A DNA stretch of 64,000 nt, from NCBI RefSeq assembly GCF_001078055.1, contig NZ_CP010777.1, positions 1,324,408-1,388,407 of the forward strand. Reading direction: 5' to 3'. The notes under the pieces are model-generated. The model did no database searches and was not told where the DNA came from. It saw nothing but the letters and a program-made list of their open reading frames with translations. Below are positions 32,918 to 41,803 of this stretch, in pieces. How positions within the stretch are numbered: position 1 is the first letter of the stretch; each line of letters starts with the position of its first letter. The position numbers and the translations under genes are program-made. Origin of the DNA: Rufibacter radiotolerans (lineage in GTDB: Bacteria; Bacteroidota; Bacteroidia; Cytophagales; Hymenobacteraceae).

Positions 32918-32980
32918 TTGTTAAAGCTTTCTGTTTCTTTGCGTATAGTAATGAAAATTTCAGGACAGTATTGCTGTCTT

Positions 32981-33007
32981 GGTACTTAATACGCCCTACT
33001 TAATACT
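32981..33007. repeat. AGTATCAAGTA short-word repeat, right arm
   Basis: Inverted partner of 32811-32837, ending 3 nt before the menE ATG. The two arms bracket the whole intergenic gap. Confidence 0.65.
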
Positions 33008-33010
33008 CTT

Positions 33011-34102
33011 ATGGACCATCTGCTCCTCAACGGCAAGAAATTCTATCTAGATGAGATTCAGCACTACTCTTTCCGGGAGAGCATTCCTTTGAATGGCTAC
33101 GAGGCCAAGACGTTGGAATTCTGTAAAAACTGGCTACAGGGGGTGCAGGAGTTTCCGGTACAGACTTCGGGCAGTACCGGTGCCGCCAAGATGATGGAGT
33201 TAAAGCGGGACCGCATGGAGTCCAGCGCTAAGCGTACTCTGCGCATCTTTGCCCTGAAGCCCGAAGACCGGGTACTCGTATGCCTGAATACCGAGTATAT
33301 TGCCGGTATGATGATGTTGGTGCGGGGCTTTGTGGGGCACCTGCACATGACCATTATTGAACCGGTGGGTAACCCATTAGCCAATGTAAACCCTGAATTA
33401 GATTTTGACTTTGTGTCAATGGTGCCGCTTCAGCTCCAAACCATACTGGAACAGACCCCTGAAAACGTAGAAAAGCTGAACCGAATGAAGGCCGTGTTGC
33501 TGGGTGGGGCCGCCATTGGAAGAAGATTGGAGGAATTGGTGCAGGAGCTGGGCGTGCCGGTGTACCAAAGCTACGGCATGACAGAAACCATTTCGCACGT
33601 GGCGGTCCGGCGGTTGAACGGGCCAAAGAAAACAGATTTCTACGTGGCTCCGCCGGAAGTAACCCTGGGTCAGGATGACCGCGGCTGCCTCACTATCTCA
33701 GCTGAAGTAACGGGAGGCGAGACCCTGGTCACCAATGATCTGGTGGAACTGATGGGCAACAACTCCTTTAAGTGGGTAGGGCGCGCCGATAACACGATCA
33801 ACTCAGGTGGGGTGAAGGTGCAGTTAGAAAAAGTAGAAGCAGCCCTGGAAACAGCATTAGCCACCTTTGGCATGCATCGCCGTTGCTTTGCCGCCGCCCT
33901 GCCAGATGAGTCTCTGGGAGAGCGCCTGATTGTGGTGCTGGAAGGAAGCCCGCTCACAGAGGAGGAGGAAATCAATCTCAAAGGAAAACTAGGGGAGTTG
34001 CTTGGCAAATATGAGCTGCCCAAACAGTTCGGTTACTTGCCTCGCCTGCCGGAGACGGCCACCGGTAAAATTGACCGCCGGGGAGGGATAGCCTTGATTT
34101 AG
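33011..34102 (+). CDS. menE: o-succinylbenzoate-CoA ligase
   Basis: MenE activates o-succinylbenzoate with ATP and CoA. The 363-residue protein is a short adenylate-forming enzyme with the P-loop-like QTSGSTGAAK (residues 51-60), the YGMTETISH motif and the C-terminal catalytic lysine K353 in ATGKIDRRG. The N-terminal part is reduced compared with the usual 450-500 residue ligases, as is usual for Bacteroidota MenE. Its place directly after menB supports the assignment. The TAG stop is followed at once by palindrome copy 14. menA and menC are not in the window. Confidence 0.9.
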   Translation: MDHLLLNGKKFYLDEIQHYSFRESIPLNGYEAKTLEFCKNWLQGVQEFPVQTSGSTGAAKMMELKRDRMESSAKRTLRIFALKPEDRVLVCLNTEYIAGMMMLVRGFVGHLHMTIIEPVGNPLANVNPELDFDFVSMVPLQLQTILEQTPENVEKLNRMKAVLLGGAAIGRRLEELVQELGVPVYQSYGMTETISHVAVRRLNGPKKTDFYVAPPEVTLGQDDRGCLTISAEVTGGETLVTNDLVELMGNNSFKWVGRADNTINSGGVKVQLEKVEAALETALATFGMHRRCFAAALPDESLGERLIVVLEGSPLTEEEEINLKGKLGELLGKYELPKQFGYLPRLPETATGKIDRRGGIALI

Positions 34103-34140
34103 CGTTTTGGGCCTGTTTTAGCGAAAACAGACCCAAAACG
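34103..34140. repeat. 38-nt palindrome, copy 14
   Basis: The first base follows the menE stop codon directly. The arms have one mismatch and the loop is AGCG. Confidence 0.92.
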
Positions 34141-34233
34141 GGAATTTCCAAAAACGGCATAATGACGAAGGAACGGTGCTATAGACAAAAGAATTGCTCA
34201 AAACACCGCCCCTTCATTTGAATAATAAGAACC

Positions 34234-36900
34234 TTAATTTTTAACCACTCTGGTCACAAAAGCCCGGTCCCCCAGGGTTACTTTCACCAGGTACATACCG
34301 GCTGCCTTGGGAAGAACTATTTTGGAAGTCTTCTGCTTAATAGTCCCTTCCTGCAGCACCTGGCCCTGGAGATTGAGTACCTGCACCACCGCATTTCTGA
34401 AATTAGCCTTTTCTCCGTAGGAAAGGAAAACTTCCCCGTTGGCGGTAGGGTTAGGGTAAAGCCGAAGCTGCCCGGAAGCAAACTCCTCCACGCCACTCAC
34501 CAAACTGAAAGCAAACGACCCTGAGATGGCACAGCCACTGGCCTGGCTTACTTCTACCATGTAGTTGCCAGAGGCAGCAGGGGTGATCTCTCGGGTTGTA
34601 AATGCCAATTCCTGCCCGTTCAGGTACCATTTAAAACTTAGGCCTTCAGAGGCCATCAATTTATTACCGTTCTGGGTAATGGTGGCAGGACCGCCCGAAG
34701 AAAGTTGAATAGTCACCGGTACGGAGGTGGCGGCTGGGTATTCCCCGTTTTTGCTGATCACTTTGTATACGCCCGGCTCAGTGGCGGTATAGGTGGCGTT
34801 GTTAGCCCCGGAAATGGGTTGGTCATTCTTGAGCCATTGAAACGTGTACCCAGGCACTGAAAAAGTGGAAAGTGCGGTACTAACTGTGGCCCCGGCACAG
34901 TAACTGGTTTTGCCGTTAGCCGTGATGCGGGCAATGGAGTTCTTAAAGGGCTTTACATTTTCCAGCACATAGCCGGTCATGCCATTAATGGCCACTAAAT
35001 CTGTATCACCATCCAGGTCAAAGTCACCGGCTCTGAACCCTGCTCCGGCGGCAAAACCGGCTGGCAACAGGTGTGTCATGTCCTGGAAAGAGCCTCCGTG
35101 GTTCAGGAAAAGCTTACTGGGCACATTGTTCCCTTTGGTGATCAGGTCCATCCAGCCGTCTTTATTTATATCTACGGTGTCTACCCACACTACCCATTCC
35201 TGACTGGTGGTATTCTGGGAATAAACGGCAGGGAGAAGGGTGGAGTGATCAGTAAAGCCGCCGGTCCCATCATTCAGGAGCAATTGCAGAAAGGCTCCTT
35301 GGTAAAAAGGGTTACCCCGGGTGTTATTACTGATAAGGTCTAGGTCACCGTCATTATCAAAATCCGCGACGGCTACGCCCACGCCAATCCAGGTGTTGTC
35401 TGGCAGTTTATTGAGTCGGCTTTTGGCGGTTATCTCAAATTTGCCCTGCCCATTGTTAAACAGGATCAGGTTTTCGCCGGCGCGTTCATCGGCCCCCAGA
35501 TAAAGGTCCAGATCCTGATCCTTGTCAAAATCCACCAGAATGCTGGAAGTGAAGACCTTGCTTCGGTTCACTACCTCAGCGGGTAACGTATTGGTCTGGA
35601 CCGTAAAGACTCCAACCCCGTTGTTAATTAAAAATCTTGGTCCATTGGTGCCACCGCCAATGTTAGCAAAGTAAATATCCAGATCGCCGTCCTTATCAAT
35701 ATCACCCACGGTTACATGGTGCGTGAAATCATTGGCCGCCGGCAAACGGGTGGCGGTTTCATCTCGCAAGGTACCGTCCGGTTGCTGCATAAAGATACGG
35801 CTCTGCTCGCCAGGGAAGGGCAGAACATCGGTGCCATGCCCAATCAGGATAAAGTCATTCAGGCCATCGCGGTTAAAGTCTCCCTGGGCAGAATGGCGGG
35901 CGTGTACTATCTGCGGAGCCCCTGGCAGCATCTCAGTGGTCTTTACCTTAACCTGGTTATTTTCAACGGCCAGATACTCAATGGGCCGGGAAGCCCCAGG
36001 AGGGGGTGAGGGTGGCCATTGGATGGAAATACCCACAAAGGCCGGACCTTGGGCAGCGCTTTTCTGGTAAGGAAAGATCTCATTTAACCCATAAGGGATG
36101 GCCAACTGATTTTGATGGAGCGTGAAGAAAGGCCCCTGGTTGAAAATGAAATTGCTGGTCCAGGTGGGGTCCTGGGGATCTGCTAAGGCCGATGTACCTA
36201 ACTGCAGGGTAATGTTGTTGGTCGATAAGTCGGCCACGGTCTGGCCACTGCCTTCTGCCATCTTCCAGAAGGAGATGAGTCCGGCTGCACTAGCGGCAGG
36301 GGTGGTCTGGGCCAGGGCGCTAATCTCAGAGGCTGTAAGGGCTTTGCTCCAGACCGATGCCTGCATTAGGTTCCCCATCATGCCGCAGCAATAATTGCCA
36401 CCGTCCAGGCCGCCGCCAATGGCAAAGGGAACTTGGTTTACCGGCGGGTTGCCAGCGCTGGCAGAGGAACCCAATTCCTGGCCATTGATAAAAAGCCGCA
36501 TGGTTCCGTTTTGCAGGGTGGCCGCCACGTGGGTCCAGGCGTTTAAGGGCGCATCGGTGGGGGCTGTCACGGCCCGGTAACTGCCCGCGGCACCCGTGGT
36601 AAGGACAAACTCCAGCCGGGCACCGCTTTGGCTCCAGCCAATAGTGTAGCTCATATATGGGTCTTGCCCCCGGTTAGGAGCCGGTTTCCCCATTATAATG
36701 GCATACGGCACCCTTGCCGACGGATTTACCCAGCAGCTCATGGTAAAGGCGTCGCCCAATTTTAACTGATCATTGACCGGGGCCAGAAGAAATTGGTTGT
36801 TGAACTGCAGGGAATAATCTTGTCTGGCAGGGACTAACTGCCCATGGGTCTGTTGCAGAATTCCGGCCAGCAATAGTAAAAGGAGTAATTGTTTCTTCAT
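34234..36900 (-). CDS. Secreted FG-GAP repeat protein with T9SS sorting domain
   Basis: This is an 888-residue exported protein. A signal peptide (MKKQLLLLLLLAGILQQTHG) precedes a LamG/concanavalin-like domain (about 25-215). Six FG-GAP/VCBS calcium-loop repeats follow (about 335-680), for example DIDKDGDLDIYFAN, DFDNDGDLDLISNN and DFDLDGDTDLVAIN. Two Ig/PKD-like regions come next. The last 75 residues are a type A T9SS sorting domain (LRLYPNPTANGEV to FVTRVVKN). It is probably secreted by the type IX system and kept on the surface or released; the ligand is unknown. The start at 36900 is set by the signal peptide, because an upstream in-frame extension lacks one. Confidence 0.9.
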   Translation of the reverse strand: MKKQLLLLLLLAGILQQTHGQLVPARQDYSLQFNNQFLLAPVNDQLKLGDAFTMSCWVNPSARVPYAIIMGKPAPNRGQDPYMSYTIGWSQSGARLEFVLTTGAAGSYRAVTAPTDAPLNAWTHVAATLQNGTMRLFINGQELGSSASAGNPPVNQVPFAIGGGLDGGNYCCGMMGNLMQASVWSKALTASEISALAQTTPAASAAGLISFWKMAEGSGQTVADLSTNNITLQLGTSALADPQDPTWTSNFIFNQGPFFTLHQNQLAIPYGLNEIFPYQKSAAQGPAFVGISIQWPPSPPPGASRPIEYLAVENNQVKVKTTEMLPGAPQIVHARHSAQGDFNRDGLNDFILIGHGTDVLPFPGEQSRIFMQQPDGTLRDETATRLPAANDFTHHVTVGDIDKDGDLDIYFANIGGGTNGPRFLINNGVGVFTVQTNTLPAEVVNRSKVFTSSILVDFDKDQDLDLYLGADERAGENLILFNNGQGKFEITAKSRLNKLPDNTWIGVGVAVADFDNDGDLDLISNNTRGNPFYQGAFLQLLLNDGTGGFTDHSTLLPAVYSQNTTSQEWVVWVDTVDINKDGWMDLITKGNNVPSKLFLNHGGSFQDMTHLLPAGFAAGAGFRAGDFDLDGDTDLVAINGMTGYVLENVKPFKNSIARITANGKTSYCAGATVSTALSTFSVPGYTFQWLKNDQPISGANNATYTATEPGVYKVISKNGEYPAATSVPVTIQLSSGGPATITQNGNKLMASEGLSFKWYLNGQELAFTTREITPAASGNYMVEVSQASGCAISGSFAFSLVSGVEEFASGQLRLYPNPTANGEVFLSYGEKANFRNAVVQVLNLQGQVLQEGTIKQKTSKIVLPKAAGMYLVKVTLGDRAFVTRVVKN

Positions 36901-37428
36901 AAGGTTATGATAGGTGCAAACGCATCTGTCTGAGTTAAACATAAAGGACAGTAACCAGGAAAGTGCCGGATTGCTAGGAGACTGACCCAAAGCAAAGGCG
37001 GTTGCGGCATTCTAAGGGTAAACTCAGTGAGGTAATAAAGATGAAACGGGTGCTGGTGTAACAAGCAAAATTAAGCAGGAAGCCAAAGGTGGAAAATACT
37101 TAGTGGTAAGTATTTTCGTGGGAACGAATGAGTAGAAGAAATCTTGGATTTAAAAAGTTATATGACCAACTGATTGGTTGGGTCAGGTGAACGCTGACGT
37201 CTATAGAATTTACATGTTTTGGTACAAAACTGGGCTAGTAGTAAAGTGTTGTAAAATAAGGTATTATTTAAAAAAAATGTATAGTAAAGCAAAAGATTAA
37301 GGACATGTTTGGGTATTCTCATAAGTGAGTATTTTTAAGGGCCTATGTTGAAATATTGCAAATATTAACACTCGTTAAAAGTTGTAAATCGTAAAATTAT
37401 AGTGATAGCCACTTTAAATTTTACCACT
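36901..37428. other. AT-rich divergent gap, 528 nt
   Basis: No gene is visible. The gap contains one perfect hairpin at 37092-37117 and long A/T-rich stretches. It must carry the promoters for the FG-GAP protein (minus) and originally for the lipoprotein pseudogene (plus), but no clear TAnnTTTG box stands out. Confidence 0.5.
37092..37117. repeat. Perfect 11-bp hairpin with GTGG loop
   Basis: GAAAATACTTA (37092-37102) and TAAGTATTTTC (37107-37117) are exact inverted repeats. It lies about 190 nt upstream of the FG-GAP gene start. It could be a regulator site or a remnant terminator. Confidence 0.5.
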
Positions 37429-38053
37429 ATGAGACGTTTTTTGATTAGTACTTGTATAGGGCTGCTCTTGCCTTTTCTTTTAGCTTGTGAAAAGGAAGAT
37501 GTGAAGCCAAATGACCCTACCGTCACCCAAACCAAACCCGCGGCCACAGCCAGTTGTCCCAATTACCGGTATTTACAGAAAAGAGGAGGAGTGGTGAATT
37601 ATGGCCAACCCAGGGGCGATCTGGTGCTGGTGGGGTTTCTGGAAGGAATGTCCCAGGGATCAAGGGGACAAGTCTTAAGTTAGTACCCAGAATTCCAGGG
37701 CCTGGAAGAGGAAGTTGGCCTGGACTCTGGGATAATAACCTTGGTTGGGCTAACGGAGGGACTTACACCATAGACGTAGAAACCTTTTTCCTCAACTCCT
37801 GAAAGAATCTTCTGTTTTGTTTGCGTACCCCAGATTTGGGGATGATACCACTAAAACCGAGTATGTGTGGTACGGTCTTTCCAATGAGTTTATGGTGTCT
37901 ATTGAGGGCACTGGAACAATGCAACCTCTGCCAAACAGCTTAAAAGATGACCTTTCTAGTAGGCTTAGAGCACTAGTATTTAAAAGTCTGTTTCCCTGCT
38001 TTTTCTGTTTAAGGATACATGGAAAGCCTGCTTTTCCTATGAAACTCTCCTAA
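37429..38053 (+). pseudogene. Broken lipoprotein gene, paralogue of 38305-39000
   Basis: The reading frame starts MRRFLISTCIGLLLPFLLAC, a lipoprotein signal like that of the downstream gene (MRKSLSVACLALCLPFLMSC), and both continue EKED. It then hits TAG at 37681-37683. Beyond the stop the same frame still matches the intact paralogue: YPEFQGLEEEVGLDSGIIT against YPEFIKVESEFSTETSLIT, so the stop replaces a Gln codon. Further on, similarity shifts to another frame (LFAYPRFGDD and ..NEFMVSIEGTG against KFALPAFDNG and TDELLVGIEPT). It therefore has at least one nonsense mutation and one frameshift. Confidence 0.82.
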
Positions 38054-38304
38054 GGCTTTATGAGAGCAGGATCGCTCTGCATAGTGGGGTTAAATAGCTG
38101 CTTATTTAAATTGTTATAAAAATACCCCTGTGTTGAAATTAAGAATACACCCTAATAATTTTTAAATAAACCCTGAAATATATAAAACATTGGTCAAAGG
38201 AAAGTAGTATGTATGGTTTTCCGTTAAAAAATTGCAAAAACGAATAAGCTAAAAGATGTTTTGCAAATAACATACAGGAGTAATTTATATACTATTTATA
38301 CAAT

Positions 38305-39000
38305 ATGAGAAAATCTTTATCGGTTGCCTGCCTTGCCCTTTGTCTCCCATTTTTAATGTCTTGTGAAAAAGAAGACATTGCCCCCAATAACCTATCTGTA
38401 AATCAGCTTCAACAGGCCAGGGAAACGGGCACCTGCACCGCTTACTTCTATGCTACCAAAGACGGAAGTACTGTTTCCTACGGCGTTGCATTAGGGGACG
38501 TGGTCCTGGTTTCCTTTGTGGAGGGTACCCCTGCAAAAGACATAAAGAAAATTCTGTCACAGTACCCTGAGTTTATAAAGGTGGAAAGCGAGTTCTCTAC
38601 CGAAACCAGCCTCATCACCGTGCTGCGCCTTACTCCAAACACCACCTGCTTTGCGGCGGAGCAGATGATCGCTAGCCTTGAAACCAAGCCAGAAGTAAAG
38701 TTTGCCTTGCCCGCTTTTGACAATGGGGTAGACGAGCAAAAAAACCGGCGCCTGCTGGCCATGACCGATGAATTACTCGTAGGCATAGAACCTACCCCAG
38801 AGGCTTTGGCTCAACTGCAGGCTTTTGTGGCTTCTACCAACAGTAAAATAGTCTTTTCTTATTCAGAAGAGTTTCACCTGCTGAGCGTAGACAAAACGTC
38901 CTCAGGTAATAGTTTCGAACTCACTACATTATTGAACCAGCAGGGCTATGTCACCGGGGCAGACCCAAGCCTGGTGGTACAGGCGCTAAAACCTCTTTAA
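38305..39000 (+). CDS. Lipoprotein of unknown function (intact paralogue)
   Basis: The 231-residue protein has a lipoprotein signal (lipobox LMSC, cleaved before C20) and an acidic start to the mature part (EKEDIAPNN). I do not recognise a named domain. The segment KDIKKILSQYPEFIKVESEF and what follows has an alternating pattern that could be one or two small alpha/beta units, as in protease propeptides, but this is only an impression. The upstream gene is a decayed copy, so the pair arose by tandem duplication. It is likely to sit in the outer or inner membrane facing the periplasm. Confidence 0.75.
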   Translation: MRKSLSVACLALCLPFLMSCEKEDIAPNNLSVNQLQQARETGTCTAYFYATKDGSTVSYGVALGDVVLVSFVEGTPAKDIKKILSQYPEFIKVESEFSTETSLITVLRLTPNTTCFAAEQMIASLETKPEVKFALPAFDNGVDEQKNRRLLAMTDELLVGIEPTPEALAQLQAFVASTNSKIVFSYSEEFHLLSVDKTSSGNSFELTTLLNQQGYVTGADPSLVVQALKPL

Positions 39001-39244
39001 GTCTATAGCCGCTTTTCCTACGGTAAGGGTGGTACCAACTTCCAGCTGCTGACTGAGAGAAACCCACCATGGAAACTCTCTGCCAGCAGCTTTTTTATAG
39101 GCATACCGGCTTGCAGGGGCAATTTTTGATGGCAACGGGGCTATAACCTTAAGGCTGAAGGGCTAGCCGAGAAGAACTGCTTTATAAATTGGTTTTCCTT
39201 AAAACAAATCAGGCCGGAGCCGTAGGAAAAAATCCATTTTTGGT

Positions 39245-39252
39245 TAACTTTG
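39245..39252 (+). promoter_or_regulatory. -7 promoter box for dnaN
   Basis: TAACTTTG lies 36 nt before the dnaN ATG. A good -33 TTG at the correct distance was not seen. Confidence 0.5.
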
Positions 39253-39288
39253 CCAGGTAAAACGACCTTATCCAAACCAAAATAAAGG

Positions 39289-40413
39289 ATGAAATTTATT
39301 GTATCTTCTACGGCGCTGCTAAAGCAGCTTACCAGCATCAACGGGGTAGTGGCCAACAACCCGGTGGTGCCGATTCTGGAGAACTTCCTGTTCGAGATAA
39401 ATGATGGCGTTCTGACCATCACTGCCAGTGACCTGGAGACATCCATGATCACGGAGATACATGTGGAAGCCCGCGAGAATGGCCGTATTGCCGCGCCGGC
39501 CCGTATCCTGATTGATACCCTTAAGAACCTCCCTGACCAGCCGGTCACCTTCACCATTGACGAAGAGACCTACACCATTGAGATCAGCTCTTCCAACGGC
39601 CGTTACAAGCTGTCTGGCGAGAACGCGACTGATTTCCCTAAGGTACCGGTTGTGCGCGGCGGCAACGCCATTGAGATCCCGTCAAATGTATTGAGCCGGG
39701 CCATCAACAAAACCATCTTCGCTGTAAGCAATGATGAACTTCGTCCGGCCATGACGGGTATTTTTGTGCAGCTGAACAGTGATAACATCACGTTTGTGGC
39801 CACAGACGGTCACCGCCTGCTGCGCTACCGCCGCCAGGACGTGACCAGCGAAAATGCCGCCTCCATCATCATCCCTAAAAAAGCCTTCAACCTGCTTAAG
39901 TCCACCTTGCCAAGTGAGGCCACGGCGGTACGCGTAGAGTTTAACACCTCCAATGCGTTCTTCAGCTTTGACAACATCAGAATGATCTGCCGCCTGATTG
40001 ATGAGCGTTACCCAGATTACGAGAACGTGATTCCGGTGCAGAACCCTAACAAACTCACCATTGACCGGTATGATTTCCTGAGCTCAGTGAAACGTATCTC
40101 TATCTACTCCAACAAGACCACGCACCAGGTTCGCCTGCGCATTACGGGCAGTGAACTGCAGATCTCAGCCGAGGATCTGGATTTCTCCAATGAGGCCAGC
40201 GAGCGCCTTACCTGCCAATATGACGGCGAGGACATGGAGATTGGTTTCAATGCCAAGTTCCTCACGGAGATGCTCAGCAACATGGATTCTGATGAGATCA
40301 CCCTGGAGCTTTCAACCCCTAACCGAGCCGGATTGCTTATTCCGTCTACCAATGATGAAGAAGAAAGCATCCTGATGCTGGTAATGCCGGTAATGCTCAA
40401 CAACTACGTATAG
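39289..40413 (+). CDS. dnaN: DNA polymerase III beta subunit (sliding clamp)
   Basis: DnaN forms the ring that tethers DNA polymerase III to DNA. The 374-residue protein begins MKFIVSSTALLKQL and has the three-domain clamp pattern, with domain starts near 1, 125 and 250. Conserved segments are NPVVPILENFLFEI, RPAMTGIFVQL and FVATDGHRLLRY. It is a single gene with its own promoter and terminator. dnaA, recF and gyrB are not next to it, so this is not the classic replication-origin cluster, as is common in Bacteroidota. Confidence 0.97.
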   Translation: MKFIVSSTALLKQLTSINGVVANNPVVPILENFLFEINDGVLTITASDLETSMITEIHVEARENGRIAAPARILIDTLKNLPDQPVTFTIDEETYTIEISSSNGRYKLSGENATDFPKVPVVRGGNAIEIPSNVLSRAINKTIFAVSNDELRPAMTGIFVQLNSDNITFVATDGHRLLRYRRQDVTSENAASIIIPKKAFNLLKSTLPSEATAVRVEFNTSNAFFSFDNIRMICRLIDERYPDYENVIPVQNPNKLTIDRYDFLSSVKRISIYSNKTTHQVRLRITGSELQISAEDLDFSNEASERLTCQYDGEDMEIGFNAKFLTEMLSNMDSDEITLELSTPNRAGLLIPSTNDEEESILMLVMPVMLNNYV

Positions 40414-40434
40414 GCTTTTAGGCCCAAAATATAG

Positions 40435-40472
40435 ATCCTGCCTGGCTTCTTTGTCAGGCAGGATTTTTTTTT
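40435..40472 (+). terminator. Terminator of dnaN
   Basis: Perfect 10-bp arms ATCCTGCCTG and CAGGCAGGAT (40435-40444, 40455-40464) are followed by a run of nine T. The stem starts 22 nt after the stop. Confidence 0.92.
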
Positions 40473-40528
40473 GCCTGGTCGGGTTTGTTCCTGCTTGCGC
40501 CGAAGATCCAATAAAAGATAGGTAAACC

Positions 40529-40566
40529 TGTTTTAGGGCCGTTTTTCAGAAAACAGGCCCAAAACA
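40529..40566. repeat. 38-nt palindrome, copy 15
   Basis: T/A replaces C/G at the outer pair on both sides, a compensated change. The loop is TCAG. It lies between the dnaN terminator and the gldC promoter. Confidence 0.92.
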
Positions 40567-40616
40567 GCGGGAACAGGAAGGAGCGGTATTTAGCTGCAGA
40601 ACTGCCAAAAACGTTT

Positions 40617-40624
40617 TACCTTTG
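40617..40624 (+). promoter_or_regulatory. -7 promoter box for gldC
   Basis: TACCTTTG lies 38 nt before the gldC ATG at 40663. Confidence 0.55.
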
Positions 40625-40662
40625 TGCTTTCGCAAACTGGCGCTGAAGGGCGCTGTAGAACA

Positions 40663-41025
40663 ATGAAACAGATGAAAAAATCAGAGATACACTTTAGCAT
40701 TGCCCTAGACGACCAACGCGTGCCTGAAGCCATTAGCTGGACCGCCACCGACGCCGGTACCGATATCCACTTCGCCAAGGCCATCAACATTGCCCTTTGG
40801 GACCGCAATGACTCTGGAACCATGAAGATTGACCTCTGGACCAAAGACATGCCCGTTGATGAGATGAAATACTTCTACATTGATACCATGGGTGCCATGG
40901 CACAAAGCATTGAAACCGCTACCAATGACAAGTTGATGGCTGAGAAGATGCGGAACCTGTGCCAGGAATTGATGCAGCACGTAGAGGAGCAGCAGAAGCG
41001 TAACGCGGCCCAGAACCCACAGTAA
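40663..41025 (+). CDS. gldC: Gliding motility protein GldC
   Basis: GldC is a small cytoplasmic protein found in gliding and type IX secretion-bearing Bacteroidota. The 120-residue sequence has the family pattern KSEIHFSIALDDQRVPE, then IALWDRNDSGTMKIDLWT and KDMPVDEMKYFYID, and a C-terminal helix. The start at 40663 (MKQMKKSEI) is preferred because the promoter box lies just upstream; a second ATG 3 codons later is possible. It is monocistronic and not near other gld genes here. Its exact role in gliding is not defined. Confidence 0.88.
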   Translation: MKQMKKSEIHFSIALDDQRVPEAISWTATDAGTDIHFAKAINIALWDRNDSGTMKIDLWTKDMPVDEMKYFYIDTMGAMAQSIETATNDKLMAEKMRNLCQELMQHVEEQQKRNAAQNPQ

Positions 41026-41043
41026 AAGGAAATTTAATTGCAT

Positions 41044-41080
41044 AAAAAAAGCCGCTCTACAGAATAGAGCGGCTTTTTTT
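41044..41080. terminator. Bidirectional terminator, 16-bp perfect arms
   Basis: Positions 41044-41059 and 41065-41080 are exact inverted repeats with A7 and T7 ends and a 5-nt loop. It lies between gldC and the convergent gene ending at 41097. Confidence 0.93.
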
Positions 41081-41096
41081 ATGTGTTGTGTTTATA

Positions 41097-41567
41097 TTAG
41101 TTTTTTAAAGAAGTCTCTTTAATAACGGCGGCCTTAGGAGCCGGGAAGCTACGTTTGGCATCTGTTTTATCCTGGGCTACCAAGGTGCTGGCCACTTTGG
41201 AGTCCTGACGTCTCTGCTTCATGGCGTACTCACGGTCATAAGAGTTCAGGGTTTTCCGGAAGCTGTAGTACTGAGAGTACTGGGCAGTGCTCAGCAGGTT
41301 CTCCAACTGTACATCACGCTCCTTACAAACGCCATTGATACATTTCTCCAGCTCAGAAGGGTTGTTGGCATGTTTAGCCTCAAACGCCATCATTTTCTGG
41401 GCATTTTTCAGGTTAATCTCTCTTATTTTCCGCGACTGGTAATTATTCAACTGCAATTCACGAATCATCTTATCAGATAAGTTCTTTGAACGTTCTTCCG
41501 CTGATTGGGCAAAGCAGCAAAAAACTCCAAAAAATAATATTGCCAAAGTGCTCATTAAAGTTTTCAT
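41097..41567 (-). CDS. Small exported protein of unknown function
   Basis: The 156-residue protein has a clear signal peptide (MKTLMSTLAILFFGVFCCFAQ). The mature part is helical and highly charged. The segment LSDKMIRELQLNNYQSRKIREIN is followed by a helix and a short Cys pair (KCINGVC), then QLENLLSTAQYSQYYSFRK. The layout resembles the Spy/CpxP-like periplasmic chaperone-type families, but the LTxxQ motifs are not clear, so this is only a suggestion. The start at 41567 is set by the signal peptide. It is a single gene. Confidence 0.72.
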   Translation of the reverse strand: MKTLMSTLAILFFGVFCCFAQSAEERSKNLSDKMIRELQLNNYQSRKIREINLKNAQKMMAFEAKHANNPSELEKCINGVCKERDVQLENLLSTAQYSQYYSFRKTLNSYDREYAMKQRRQDSKVASTLVAQDKTDAKRSFPAPKAAVIKETSLKN

Positions 41568-41803
41568 AGTTTTCCAGTTTTTGTTAGTAAGTACTAGACA
41601 ATTCCCGTGCCATCTTTTCCATAACACAGTTCAAGGAAAAATAGTTGACTTTCCTGTAAAAAAAATAACGTGCCTCCTACCAGATAGTTTCCCTTTGTGG
41701 GTAACTAACTCCCTCATTTTGCATTCTCTTGGCGTACTCCTAATGGCTTGTGAGATTCATCCTATTTCCTGAAAAACGCTTCTGTAAAAAGCTGGGCTTA
41801 TCC

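Noticed and set aside
39001-40434. Replication origin at dnaN
   Set aside because: dnaN lies alone, without dnaA, recF or clustered DnaA boxes visible nearby. In Bacteroidota dnaN is often away from the origin.
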